Assembly: GCA_903934295.1 (NCBI GenBank)
Contig: CAIZNI010000056.1
Span: 62,001 to 126,000, forward strand
Source of the DNA: an uncultured beta proteobacterium
GTDB lineage: Bacteria > Pseudomonadota > Gammaproteobacteria > Burkholderiales > Burkholderiaceae_E
Direction: 5' to 3'
Length of the DNA: 64,000 nt
Part shown: positions 1-8,739 of the stretch, piece after piece
Numbering within the stretch: the first letter of the stretch is position 1
How the letters are laid out: each line of letters starts with the position of its first letter
Notes under the pieces: generated by a model
Database searches by the model: none
What the model saw: the letters and a program-made list of their open reading frames with translations, nothing else
What the model was told of the DNA's origin: nothing
Made by a program: the position numbers and the translations under genes

Positions 1-787
1 CGTTGCGCCGGGCTTCGTCCAGGCACAGGCCGAGATCCTTGCGCATCCAGTCGACCGCGAAGCCGAAGTCGAAGCGGTTCTCGACCATCGTCTTGCCGCG
101 GTTGTCCATCTGCCAGCTCTGCGCGGCACCCTTGCCGATCACCTCGAGCACCAGCTTCATGTCGAGCCCGGCGGTCAGGCCGAAGTTGACGCCCTCCGAC
201 AGTCCCTGGAGCAGGCCGGCGATGCAGATCTGGTTGACCATCTTGGCGATCTGGCCGCTGCCGCTGGGTCCGATCAGGGTGAACGCCCGCGAGAACGCCA
301 TGCCCACCGGCTGGGCGCGCTCGAACACCGCCGGCTCGCCGCCCACCATGACGGTGAGCTGGCCGTTGACTGCGCCCGCCTGTCCACCCGACACCGGCGC
401 GTCCAGGAAATGCAGGCCGTGATGACGGGCCGCCTGGTCGAGTTCGCGGGCCACTTCCGCCGAGGCGGTGGTGTGGTCGACGAAGACTGCGCCGGCCTTC
501 ATGCCGGCGAAGGCGCCGTGCTCGCCCAGCACCACCGAGCGCAGATCGTCGTCGTTGCCCACGCAGGCGAACACGAAGTCGGCGTCGTGCGCCGCCTGGC
601 GCGGCGTGGGTGCCGAGCGACCGCCGTATTCGGCGGCCCACTGGTCGGCCTTGCTTGCCGTCCGGTTGTAGACGGTGACGTCGTGACCGGCCCGCTTGAG
701 GTGGCCGGCCATCGGATAGCCCATGACGCCCAGGCCCAGGAAGGCGACCCGGGTGGGGGCGATGGCATCATAGGTTCGCTGGTTCAT
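1..787 (-). CDS. NAD(P)-dependent oxidoreductase, 3-hydroxyisobutyrate dehydrogenase family (3' end off window)
   Basis: The reading frame starts at the ATG complementary to 785-787 and runs off the left edge, so about 262 residues are visible and the C-terminus is missing. The N-terminus carries the Rossmann glycine motif GLGVMGYPMAGHL. It continues with the family signature FLDAPVSGGQAGA and the catalytic-lysine segment GSGQIAKMVNQ. Family members oxidise beta-hydroxyacids such as 3-hydroxyisobutyrate, tartronate semialdehyde or glycerate relatives in the cytoplasm; the substrate cannot be told here. It lies 176 bp downstream of the GGT-like gene on the same strand and may be the last gene of the tct-linked group. 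Confidence 0.88.
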   Translation of the reverse strand, partial: MNQRTYDAIAPTRVAFLGLGVMGYPMAGHLKRAGHDVTVYNRTASKADQWAAEYGGRSAPTPRQAAHDADFVFACVGNDDDLRSVVLGEHGAFAGMKAGAVFVDHTTASAEVARELDQAARHHGLHFLDAPVSGGQAGAVNGQLTVMVGGEPAVFERAQPVGMAFSRAFTLIGPSGSGQIAKMVNQICIAGLLQGLSEGVNFGLTAGLDMKLVLEVIGKGAAQSWQMDNRGKTMVENRFDFGFAVDWMRKDLGLCLDEARRN

Positions 788-963
788 TCGCGGGCTCTCC
801 TGGCGGGCGGTGGTCGATCGGCCCGCCACCTGGGGGCGGCGGGCGAAACCCGGATTCTAGACGCTTCGGTGGCGCCTGCCCGAGCCCGTGTCGTGAATCG
901 GTGCGTGGGGTCAGGGCCAGGCGGCTGCAGCGCTGCGGGTTCCGGGCGGGCGCAGCCAGCGGG

Positions 964-2586
964 TCAGAAGCCGGCGGCGCAGCCGTCGCGGCGGGCGTCG
1001 CTGGCGGCGGCGTATCCGTCTTCCCGGTCATCGGTCAGGCGCCAGATGAACTGGCCGGAGCCGAAGTCCATGTAGGCGTCCTGGGTGGCCTCGATGTCGT
1101 GGCCGAGCGCCCGCAGCCCGGTCACCACATCGGCCGGCATCGTCGACTCCAGATCGACCTTCAGTCCGCGCTGCACCTTCCAGCGGGGCGCATCGCAGGC
1201 CGCCTGCGGATTCTGGTGGTGATCGAGCATCCGGGTCAGGGTCTGCATGTGGCCCTGCGGCTGCATGTTGCCGCCCATGACGCCGAAGCTCATCTGTGGG
1301 GCGCCGTCCTTCATCAGGAAGGCAGGGATGATGGTCTGGAAGGGCCGCTTGCCTGGTGCCACGCAGTTCGGGTGCGTCGGGTCCAGCGAGAATCCGTAGC
1401 CCCGGTTCTGCAGCGACACGCCGACCTGCGGCACCACCACGCCAGAGCCGAAGCCCATGTAGTTGGACTGGATGAACGAGATCATCATGCCGTTCGCGTC
1501 GGCGGCGGTCAGGTAGATCGTGCCGCCGGTGGGCGGCATCCCGTGGGCGAAATCGGTGGCGCGGTCCATCGAGATCCGGCGTGCGCGCTGCGCCAGGTAG
1601 GCGTCGTCGAGCAGGTGCGCGGGCGTCACCTCGGTCATGTGGCGGATGTCGGCGACGTGGCGGTACACATCGGCGAAGGCGAGCTTCATCGCCTCGATCT
1701 GGATGTGCCGGGTCTGCAGCGAATCGGGCGGGTACTGGCCCATGTCGAAGTTCGAGAGGATGCCCAGCGCCATCAGCGCCGCGATGCCCTGGCCGTTGGG
1801 CGGGATCTCGTGCAGCGTGAAGCCGCGATAGTCCTTGCTGATCGTGCCACACCAGTCGGGCCGGTAGCCGGCGAGGTCGGCCAGACTCAGCGAGCCGCCG
1901 TTGTCCCGGGCGTGCGCGACCAGGGCCTGTGCGGTCTCGCCTTCATAGAAATCGCGCCCGCGCGTCTTCGCGATGCGCGCCAGGGTGCGGGCGGCCTCGG
2001 CGAACACGAACCGTTCGCCCACCGCCGGCGCGCGGCCATGCGGCATGAAGGTCTGGGCGAAGCCCGGTTGCGACGCCAGCAGCGGCACCTGGGCGGCCCA
2101 CTTTTGGTGGACGATGCCCGACACGCCGAAACCGCGCTCGGCCAGCTCGATCGCGGGCGCGAGCAGATCGGCGAACGGCAGCTTGCCGAACTTGGCGTGC
2201 AGCGCGTCCCACGCGCTGATCGCCCCCGGAACCGTCACCGAATCCCAGCCGCGCATCGGAAACTCGCTGCCATGGCGGCGCTCGAAGTAGGCCCGGTCCC
2301 AGGCCGCCGGCGCGGTGCCGGAAGCGTTCAGGCCGTGCAGTTCCTTGCCGTCCCAGACGATGGCGAAGGCGTCGCTGCCCAGCCCGTTGGACACCGGCTC
2401 GACGATGGTCAGCGCGGCGGCCGCGGCGATCGCGGCGTCGACCGCGCTGCCGCCGGCCGCCAGCATGCGCAGGCCGGCCTGAGCGGCCAGCGGCTGCGAG
2501 GTGGCCACCACATTGCGGGCGAACACCGGCGCCCGGTAGGTCGGGTAGCGGGCATTCCAGTCGAAGGGAAAAGGCGTGGCGGTCAT
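964..2586 (-). CDS. gamma-glutamyltransferase-family protein
   Basis: A 540-residue protein of the Ntn-hydrolase gamma-glutamyltransferase family. The N-terminal segment has the typical run in which the ends of a large subunit are built (AAGGSAVDAAIAAAAAL, then EPVSNGLGSDAFAIVWDG). The likely autoprocessing/nucleophile threonine is near residue 356 in GGTIYLTAAD. It is followed by FGSG and, later, GVMGGNMQPQGHMQ, a glycine motif of the small subunit. No signal peptide is visible, so unlike the classical periplasmic GGTs this copy appears cytoplasmic. It ends 176 bp before the oxidoreductase and starts 12 bp after the haloacid-dehalogenase-like gene, suggesting one transcript. Related family members cleave other amides such as cephalosporin side chains, so the substrate is open. 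Confidence 0.85.
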   Translation of the reverse strand: MTATPFPFDWNARYPTYRAPVFARNVVATSQPLAAQAGLRMLAAGGSAVDAAIAAAAALTIVEPVSNGLGSDAFAIVWDGKELHGLNASGTAPAAWDRAYFERRHGSEFPMRGWDSVTVPGAISAWDALHAKFGKLPFADLLAPAIELAERGFGVSGIVHQKWAAQVPLLASQPGFAQTFMPHGRAPAVGERFVFAEAARTLARIAKTRGRDFYEGETAQALVAHARDNGGSLSLADLAGYRPDWCGTISKDYRGFTLHEIPPNGQGIAALMALGILSNFDMGQYPPDSLQTRHIQIEAMKLAFADVYRHVADIRHMTEVTPAHLLDDAYLAQRARRISMDRATDFAHGMPPTGGTIYLTAADANGMMISFIQSNYMGFGSGVVVPQVGVSLQNRGYGFSLDPTHPNCVAPGKRPFQTIIPAFLMKDGAPQMSFGVMGGNMQPQGHMQTLTRMLDHHQNPQAACDAPRWKVQRGLKVDLESTMPADVVTGLRALGHDIEATQDAYMDFGSGQFIWRLTDDREDGYAAASDARRDGCAAGF

Positions 2587-2598
2587 GGCGGTCGGCTT

Positions 2599-3306
2599 TC
2601 AGCAGCCCAACTGGCTGGCGAGATCGGGAAGGTCGGTGGCGTGGAAATCGAAGGCGGGTTCGCGGCTGATGTCGACCGGGCGGCTGGCGCCGAACTCGAG
2701 TGCGCGGGTGATGAAGGCCGAGCGCAGGCCGCAGGCGGCCGCGGCGTGGAGATCTTCCTTGTGGGCGGCCACCAGCATGACCTGATCCGGTGGGAGATCA
2801 AAGATGCCGGCCACCCCGAGATAAGTCTCGGGGTCGGGCTTGTAGTGATGAAACACCTCGGCCGACAGGATCAGGTCCCAGGGCAGCCCGGCGCGCTTGG
2901 CCATGTTGGTCAGCAGGCCCAGATTGCCGTTGGACAGGGTGCAGATGGTGTAGCGGCTCTTGAGACGCCGCAGGCCTTCCAGGGTGTCGGGCCAGGGGTC
3001 GAGCCGATGCCAGACCTTGTTCAGGTGGTCGATCTCGCCGGCCGACAGGTGCGTGATGCCATATCGGGCCAGCACGCTGTCCAGGATCAGCCGGTGCAGG
3101 TCGTCGATGCGGGTCCAGCCGAGCTCGCCGCTGCGCACCCGTTCCATCGCCGGCAGGTAGCCGGCCCGCCAGGCGATCGCGAAGCGCTCGCCCGACACGC
3201 CCAGGCGCATCGCGTCGACCTCGCGCGCGATGGATCCGTGCCAGTCGACCACCGTGCCGAACACATCGAAGGCCAGCACTTTCACTTCATCGGGGGACAC
3301 GCTCAT
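2599..3306 (-). CDS. haloacid dehalogenase, type II (HAD superfamily)
   Basis: A 235-residue HAD hydrolase. Motif I is VLAFDVFGTVVDWHGS with the nucleophile at Asp14. Motif II is the SNGNLGLL segment, and motif III is the HHYKPDPETYLG region followed by the acidic end of the core domain. The FDVFGTVVDW variant and the length match L-2-haloacid dehalogenases, which hydrolyse 2-halocarboxylates to 2-hydroxyacids in the cytoplasm. However, many members annotated this way act on other substrates. It is 7 bp downstream of the Bug receptor gene and 12 bp upstream of the GGT-like gene. Confidence 0.85.
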   Translation of the reverse strand: MSVSPDEVKVLAFDVFGTVVDWHGSIAREVDAMRLGVSGERFAIAWRAGYLPAMERVRSGELGWTRIDDLHRLILDSVLARYGITHLSAGEIDHLNKVWHRLDPWPDTLEGLRRLKSRYTICTLSNGNLGLLTNMAKRAGLPWDLILSAEVFHHYKPDPETYLGVAGIFDLPPDQVMLVAAHKEDLHAAAACGLRSAFITRALEFGASRPVDISREPAFDFHATDLPDLASQLGC

Positions 3307-3313
3307 CGTCGAC

Positions 3314-4348
3314 TCATTCCGGTTTGATGCTGGCGCGCTTGATCACCGCCTTCCAGCTTTCATGCTCGTCGCGGTAGACGCGGGCGAACTGCTCGGGCGT
3401 ACCGCCGGCGGCCTGGGCGCCGGCGCGCTCGAGCCGCTCGAGGACCTCGGGCGAGCGAGTGACGGCGTTCAACTCGCGATTCAGGCGTGCGATCAGTTCG
3501 GGCGGGGTGCCAGCCGGGGCAAACATGCCGAACCAGTTGCTGTATTCCATGCCGGAAATGCCCGCTTCGGTGAAGGTCGGCACGCCGGGCAGCGAGGTCG
3601 ACCGGGCAGCGCCGCTGACCGCCAGTGGGCGCACCTTGCCATCGCGGATGTGGGGCTGCGCCGAGACGATGCTGTCCATCAGGAAGGCGATCTGACCGCT
3701 CACCAGATCGGTGATCACCAGACCGGTTCCGCGATACGGGATGTGCACCACGAACAGTCCGCCGGCGCGCCACTTGAACATTTCGGCGGACAGGTGCGGA
3801 TAGGTGCCAATGCCGGAGGAGCCGAAGTTGTAGCGCCCCGGGTTGCTGCGCAGCAGCTTGACCAGTTCCTGGACGGTGCGCGCCGGAAAGCTGGCGCCCA
3901 CCACCAGCACGCTGGGCGCATCGGCGATGTGCGTGATCGGCGCGAAGTCGCGGAAGGCGTCGTAGGGCATCTTCGGATTGAGCGCCGGTCCGATCGAGTG
4001 CGTCGAACTGGTGCCCATCAGCAGCGTGTAACCGTCGGGGGCTGCCTTGGCGACCGTGTCGGCACCGATCGTGCCGCCGGCGCCCGGCCGGTTTTCGATG
4101 ACGACCTGCTGGCCCAGGCTGGTGCCCAGTTTCAGGGCGATGGTGCGTCCGATGATGTCGGTCGCGCCACCGGCCGGAAAGGGGATGACCAGACGGACCG
4201 GCCGGGTCGGCCACGACTGCGTGCGTCCCGGCAGGGCGGTGCCGGCGCCGGCGGCCAGCGCCAGGCTTTTCAGGACCCGGCGGCGGCCGGGCGAGTCCGC
4301 AGTGGCGGACGATTCGGGTCGGGGGCTGAGGGCGGTGTCGGCAGGCAT
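3314..4348 (-). CDS. Bug-type (TctC) periplasmic substrate-binding protein
   Basis: A 344-residue periplasmic binding protein. After a twin-arginine-like export signal (RRRVLKSLALAAGAG) comes the Bug signature WPTRPVRLVIPFPAGGATDIIGR. The body then has VVIENRPGAGGTIGAD and APDGYTLLMGTSSTHS, the two segments that surround the carboxylate-binding cleft. The ATG at 4348 is chosen because the longer frame would need a TTG codon and lacks a signal-like start. It lies downstream of tctB-tctA but is separated from them by an intrinsic terminator, so it may be expressed differently from the membrane subunits. The ligand is probably a di- or tricarboxylate or aromatic acid; it cannot be named. Confidence 0.9.
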   Translation of the reverse strand: MPADTALSPRPESSATADSPGRRRVLKSLALAAGAGTALPGRTQSWPTRPVRLVIPFPAGGATDIIGRTIALKLGTSLGQQVVIENRPGAGGTIGADTVAKAAPDGYTLLMGTSSTHSIGPALNPKMPYDAFRDFAPITHIADAPSVLVVGASFPARTVQELVKLLRSNPGRYNFGSSGIGTYPHLSAEMFKWRAGGLFVVHIPYRGTGLVITDLVSGQIAFLMDSIVSAQPHIRDGKVRPLAVSGAARSTSLPGVPTFTEAGISGMEYSNWFGMFAPAGTPPELIARLNRELNAVTRSPEVLERLERAGAQAAGGTPEQFARVYRDEHESWKAVIKRASIKPE

Positions 4349-4440
4349 GGCGGCGAGTCTAGCAAAGGAGCAAGGTTCGGATCGCCGCAAGCAAGCCTCA
4401 GCAGGCCAGGCCCACGGCAGCAGCCCCGCAAGCCGTCCTC

Positions 4441-4470
4441 AAAACAACAGACCCGCCGAAGCGGGTCTGT
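4441..4470 (-). terminator. intrinsic terminator after tctA
   Basis: A perfect 10-bp inverted repeat (arms 4447-4456 and 4461-4470) closes on a tetraloop that reads UUCG in the minus-strand transcript, with a C-G closing pair. In that direction it is followed by a TGTTTT tract at 4446-4441. It sits 40 bp beyond the tctA stop codon and before the Bug gene, so it would end or attenuate the tctBA transcript. Confidence 0.75.
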
Positions 4471-4509
4471 GGGTCGGACGGGCGCGCGAGCGTCGGCGCG
4501 CGGCCGGGA

Positions 4510-6021
4510 TCAGTCGTCGCCGGTGAACGCCTCTTGGCGTTTTTTGGCGACCGCGGGCAGGAACACGATGATCAGCATGATCACCGCGACGGCCAGCAGC
4601 GAGGCCGACAGCGGACGGGTCAGGAAGACCATCCAGTCGCCGCGCGAAATCGTCATGGCGCGCCGCAGGTACTCCTCCATCAGCTTACCCAGCACGAAGC
4701 CCAGGAGCAGCGGTGCGGGTTCGCACTCCAGCTTCTTGAACACATAGCCCAGGATCGCGAACGGGATCGTCATGAACACGTCGAACACATTGTTGTTCAG
4801 CGAGTAGGCGCCGATGCAGCAGAACAGCAGGATCGCCGGGAACAGCACCCGGTAAGGCACGGTCAGCAGCTTGATCCAGATGCCGATCAGCGGCAGGTTC
4901 AGGATCACCAGCATGAAGTTGCCGATCCACATCGAGACGATCAGGCCCCAGAACAGATTGGGGTTGCTGGTCATCACCTGGGGGCCAGGCTGGATGTTGT
5001 GGATCATCATCGCCGCGACCATCAGTGCGAGCACCGGGGTGGTCGGGATGCCCAGGGTGAGCATCGGGATGAACGAGGTCTGCGCGCCGGCGTTGTTGGC
5101 GGCCTCGGGGCCCGCCACCCCTTCGATGGCACCTTTGCCAAATTCTTCAGGGTGCTTGGAGAGCTTCTTCTCCATCGCGTAGGTCGAGAACGACGCGAGC
5201 ACCGCGCCGCCGCCGGGCAGGATGCCCAGGATCGAGCCCAGCGTGGTGCCGCGCAGGATCGGCAGGATCGAGCGCTTGAACTCGGGCATGGTGGGCAGCA
5301 GTCTGCCGACCTTGCTGGTGAAGACCTCGCGGTTTTCACGCTGCTCGAGGTTCAGGATGATCTCGGCAAAGCCGAACATGCCCATCGCGACCACCGCGAA
5401 CTCGATGCCGTCGGACAACTCCGGCACATCGAACGAGAAGCGAGCCACGCCGGAGTTCACATCGGTGCCGATCATGCCCAGCAGCAGGCCCAGCACCACC
5501 ATCGCGAGCGCTTTCCAGATCGAACCGTTGGCCAGCACCACCGCGGCGATCAGGCCCAGCACCATCAGCGAGAAATACTCGGCCGGGCCGAACTTGAAGG
5601 CGACTTCGGCCAGGGGCGGTGCGAAGGCGGCAATCAGGAAGGTGGCGACCGTGCCGGCGAAGAACGACCCGAGCGCGGCAATCGACAGGGCCGCGCCGGC
5701 CCTGCCACGTCGCGCCATCTGGTAGCCGTCAAGGGTGGTGACCACCGATGAGGACTCGCCCGGCAGGTTGACCAGGATGGCGGTGGTCGATCCGCCGTAC
5801 TGGGCGCCGTAGTAGATGCCCGCCAGCATGATGAGCGCCGAGGTCGGGTCGGTCATCTTGTAGGTGGCCGGCAGCAGCATGGCGATCGTGGCCAGCGGGC
5901 CGATGCCCGGCAGCACGCCGATCAGGGTGCCCAGAAGGACCCCGACGAAGCAGTAGAAGAGGTTGTCGAGGGTCCCGGCGGTGGCGAAGCCGAGTGCAAG
6001 ATTGGTGAAGAGTTGGTCCAT
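4510..6021 (-). CDS. tctA: tripartite tricarboxylate transporter, large membrane subunit TctA
   Basis: A 503-residue polytopic inner-membrane protein with about twelve hydrophobic segments. It has the TctA signatures GVLPGIGPLATIAMLLPATY near the N-terminus and YGGSTTAILVNLPGESSSVV about 60 residues later. The internal duplicate ILPGGGAVLASFSTY appears near residue 265. It forms the transport channel with TctB and receives cargo from a periplasmic Bug protein, using the ion gradient. It lies 23 bp downstream of tctB. This is the only TctAB pair in the window, although six Bug receptor genes are present. Confidence 0.95.
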   Translation of the reverse strand: MDQLFTNLALGFATAGTLDNLFYCFVGVLLGTLIGVLPGIGPLATIAMLLPATYKMTDPTSALIMLAGIYYGAQYGGSTTAILVNLPGESSSVVTTLDGYQMARRGRAGAALSIAALGSFFAGTVATFLIAAFAPPLAEVAFKFGPAEYFSLMVLGLIAAVVLANGSIWKALAMVVLGLLLGMIGTDVNSGVARFSFDVPELSDGIEFAVVAMGMFGFAEIILNLEQRENREVFTSKVGRLLPTMPEFKRSILPILRGTTLGSILGILPGGGAVLASFSTYAMEKKLSKHPEEFGKGAIEGVAGPEAANNAGAQTSFIPMLTLGIPTTPVLALMVAAMMIHNIQPGPQVMTSNPNLFWGLIVSMWIGNFMLVILNLPLIGIWIKLLTVPYRVLFPAILLFCCIGAYSLNNNVFDVFMTIPFAILGYVFKKLECEPAPLLLGFVLGKLMEEYLRRAMTISRGDWMVFLTRPLSASLLAVAVIMLIIVFLPAVAKKRQEAFTGDD

Positions 6022-6044
6022 GGCGTCAGGTGTCCGTTTCTTGC

Positions 6045-6506
6045 TTATTTCGTCATGAACTTGGGCAGGAGCGGGAATTGCAGCTCGAGGCCTTTGACAA
6101 ACACCAGGTAGGACATGATCAGCAGCACCACCGATGAGATCAGCGCATCGCGGAAGCGGAACTCATGGCTGGCGGTGGAGGTGACCAGGATCAGCACGAT
6201 CAGCGCGACGATGATGCCCAACTGCGGCAGCAGGGCGGCGAAGAGGGACACCCCCAGCAACACCACGATCAGTTCGCGCCAGCCGACCTTGGCGATGCGC
6301 GCCTGGGTGGCGCTCGATTTGAATGCGCCGGCGGCGATGACCAGACCAAGGATCAGGCACAGCGCACCCAGCATGGTTGGAAAATAGCCGGGGCCCATCT
6401 TGGCGGCCGAGCCAAGCTGATACTGGCGGGACAGCACGATGAACAGCAGCCCGAAGCTCCCGAACATGACGCCCGACCAGAGGTCGTGGTGATTGCGGAC
6501 CTGCAT
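6045..6506 (-). CDS. tctB: tripartite tricarboxylate transporter, small membrane subunit TctB
   Basis: A 153-residue protein with four hydrophobic stretches, the size and topology of TctB. The N-terminal MQVRNHHDLWSGVMFGSFGL and the GPGYFPTMLGALCLILGLVI segment (the common PGxFP loop) are typical. It is the small integral-membrane partner of TctA, whose gene follows 23 bp downstream. A possible -10 element TATTCT lies upstream (complement of bases about 6570-6575), in the gap behind tRNA-Sec, but no clear -35 element was found. Confidence 0.9.
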   Translation of the reverse strand: MQVRNHHDLWSGVMFGSFGLLFIVLSRQYQLGSAAKMGPGYFPTMLGALCLILGLVIAAGAFKSSATQARIAKVGWRELIVVLLGVSLFAALLPQLGIIVALIVLILVTSTASHEFRFRDALISSVVLLIMSYLVFVKGLELQFPLLPKFMTK

Positions 6507-6640
6507 TTGGATTGTCTCCTCGATGATCAGCTGCGCGGCGGTCTTGTGGGTTGCGCCTCAGGAGCGCGAAGAATAGCCCGATCCGCTCGGCAGGCCAACT
6601 CTGATGGGCTTGCGTCGGCGCGGGGTCTTTCGAAAACAGG

Positions 6641-6733
6641 CGGAAGGGAGTGGGAGTCGAACCCACCAGACACGCTTGGCGCATCTCGCCGGATTTGAAG
6701 TCCGGGCGCTCCACCGGGCGGCGATTCCCTTCC
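6641..6733 (-). tRNA. selC: tRNA-Sec (anticodon TCA)
   Basis: A 93-nt cloverleaf with the hallmarks of bacterial selenocysteine tRNA. It has an 8-bp acceptor stem (GGAAGGGA with TCCCTTCC) stacked on a 5-bp T stem (GTGGG/CCCAC), giving the 13-bp arm. The anticodon stem CCGGA/TCCGG has loop CTTCAAA, so the anticodon is TCA, and the variable arm is long. The discriminator base is G, and the CCA end is not encoded (CCT follows). It lies 53 bp downstream of selB on the same strand, so it may be co-transcribed with selA-selB. Confidence 0.96.
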
Positions 6734-6786
6734 GTGGAAGATTGTTCGGGTGGCCGGATCTGGCTTGGACACCCACAACGAGCCTA

Positions 6787-8739
6787 TCACGCGTCGCGAA
6801 GCCGACGCCGATTGCCAGCGAACACAGTGACCCCGCTGCGATCCAGGAATTCCAGAACCTCGATGGTGAGGTTGCGTCCGATCCCCGAGGCATCGCGATA
6901 GCCGGCTGCGTCGAAGCCCCCGTCGTCGGCGGACTGCGCGAGCCGGCGGGCGATGTCGGCGAGCGCCGGCAGTGTCTGCGGCAGGAAGTATCGGTTGGGT
7001 GCTACCGCAACCAGGTGTCCGAACGAACCCATCCGGCGCAGGTACTCCAGCAGCGTCGATCGTTCCAGGCCCAGCGCGGTCGCCAGTTCGCCCACGATGG
7101 GCGGGCGCAGTCCGGCGGCCAGCAGGATCGGCGTGATCCGTTCCAGCAGCGCCTGGTCGGCGGCCGACAGTCGTGCCCGATGCGCCGGCAGGCGCAGGCA
7201 GATGCCGTCGCGCACCACTTCGCCGCGTCCGACCAGCGCGCGGATCGCGGCGCTCGCGACCGCCTGCAGCGCGCGCGGCGACGGGCCGCCGCTGCCGGTC
7301 GCATCCGCCAGGTCGGCGACCAGCGTCTGGCAGGTCTGCTTCACCAGGACGACTTCGATCGGACCCACCTGGTCGGGATGCTGCGCATGCGCCTGCGCCA
7401 GCAGCGGCGGGATCAGGGCCAGCCAGTGCGCCCACCAGCGCGCGGCGAGCCCGCGCAGGCCGTCGGGCGAGGCCAGGGTGTGGACGCTCAGTCGCGCCCT
7501 CAGGGCGGCCGCCTCGTCGGGCGTGAGGTTGCAGCCTTGCTCGAACCGCGCCAGGCTCACGCCCTGGGGGGCGTTCTCGAGGAGGCGCCGCAGGCGCTGG
7601 TCGATGTCGCCGTCGGTCAGGGCGGAGAGTTCGCTCAGGCGGGCCGGGCGACTGCGACCGCGGGCGGGTGCGAAGGGGTCCAGCACCAGGCCCCCGCCCA
7701 TCGTGCGCCGGGCGGCGGCGTCGCGGATCACGAAGCGGTCGCCGGCCAGAGCGGCGATGGGGTGTTCGAGCAGCAGTTGCACCGGGCCGCCGGTGCCCGG
7801 GTCGATCGAGCGCTGCCCCAGCGGCGCGATGCGCGCGTTCACCGCGGCCGCGCCGATGTGCAACTGCACCGGGGTGAAATGGGTCAGCGCGCGCGGCTCG
7901 TCGGCCAGCAGGTTCAGGGTGGCGTCGAGCCGGTCGGTCGGCGCATGCGCCGGCTCGGCAAGCAGCCAGCGGCCGCGCCCGATCGCGTCGCGATCCAGGT
8001 CGGGGCCGACGATGTTCAGCGCGCAGCGCTGCCCGGCGAGTGCCTCATCGGCCGGCTGGCTGTGGGCATGGATGCTGCGGATGCGCACCGTCTCGCCACT
8101 GGGCGACACGCGCACCGAATCGCCCACTCTGGCGCGACCGGACAGGACCACCCCGGTCACCACCAGGCCGGCGCCGGCCACCGAGAAACTGCGATCGATC
8201 GCGAGCCGGAAGTTGCCGGCGGGCGCCGAGCGCTCATGGTGCGCCTGGACCTGGACGAGGTGCTCGCGCAGCGCCGCGATGCCCTGGCGCTGCGGCGTGG
8301 CCACCGGAAAGACCGGCGCCCCGCGAAACCGGGTCGACGCCAGCAGCGCGCCGATCGCCTCGCTCGCGCGTGCCTGCTCCTCGGGCGTGACCCGGTCGAT
8401 CTTGGTGAGCGCGACCACCGCGCGGGTCGCGCCCAGCAGATCGACGATCGCCAGATGCTCGAGCGTTTGCGGCATCGGACCGTCGTCGGCGGCGATCACC
8501 AGCAGCACCAGGTCGATCATGCTCACGCCGGTGACCATGTTGCGCACGAACCGGTCGTGGCCGGGCACGTCGACGAATCCCGCGAGCCGTGGACCGCCCA
8601 GGTCGAGGTAGGCGAAGCCGGGCTCGATGGTGAGCCCGCGCCGCTTCTCCTCGGCCAGGCGATCGGTGTCGACCCCGGTCAGCGCCTGCACCAGGCTGGT
8701 CTTGCCGTGGTCGACATGGCCGGCGGTGGCGATGATCAT
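6787..8739 (-). CDS. selB: selenocysteine-specific translation elongation factor SelB
   Basis: A 650-residue GTPase that delivers Sec-tRNA to in-frame UGA codons marked by a SECIS hairpin. G1 is the N-terminal [10 protein letters not shown], the switch region reads [21 protein letters not shown]3 is DVPGHDRF, and G4 is the LTKIDR segment. The C-terminal third is a chain of winged-helix domains, the part that binds the SECIS loop. The ATG at 8739 is chosen because the G1 motif begins nine residues later; the same frame stays open upstream only as a shadow through selA. The gene overlaps the selA stop by 4 bp (ATGA), implying translational coupling. Confidence 0.96.
   Translation of the reverse strand: MIIATAGHVDHGKTSLVQALTGVDTDRLAEEKRRGLTIEPGFAYLDLGGPRLAGFVDVPGHDRFVRNMVTGVSMIDLVLLVIAADDGPMPQTLEHLAIVDLLGATRAVVALTKIDRVTPEEQARASEAIGALLASTRFRGAPVFPVATPQRQGIAALREHLVQVQAHHERSAPAGNFRLAIDRSFSVAGAGLVVTGVVLSGRARVGDSVRVSPSGETVRIRSIHAHSQPADEALAGQRCALNIVGPDLDRDAIGRGRWLLAEPAHAPTDRLDATLNLLADEPRALTHFTPVQLHIGAAAVNARIAPLGQRSIDPGTGGPVQLLLEHPIAALAGDRFVIRDAAARRTMGGGLVLDPFAPARGRSRPARLSELSALTDGDIDQRLRRLLENAPQGVSLARFEQGCNLTPDEAAALRARLSVHTLASPDGLRGLAARWWAHWLALIPPLLAQAHAQHPDQVGPIEVVLVKQTCQTLVADLADATGSGGPSPRALQAVASAAIRALVGRGEVVRDGICLRLPAHRARLSAADQALLERITPILLAAGLRPPIVGELATALGLERSTLLEYLRRMGSFGHLVAVAPNRYFLPQTLPALADIARRLAQSADDGGFDAAGYRDASGIGRNLTIEVLEFLDRSGVTVFAGNRRRLRDA

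Noticed and set aside
901-3327. Long plus-strand open frame (808 codons)
   Set aside because: It is antisense to the GGT-like and dehalogenase genes and has shadow composition (Arg/Gly/His/Ala-rich) without family motifs.
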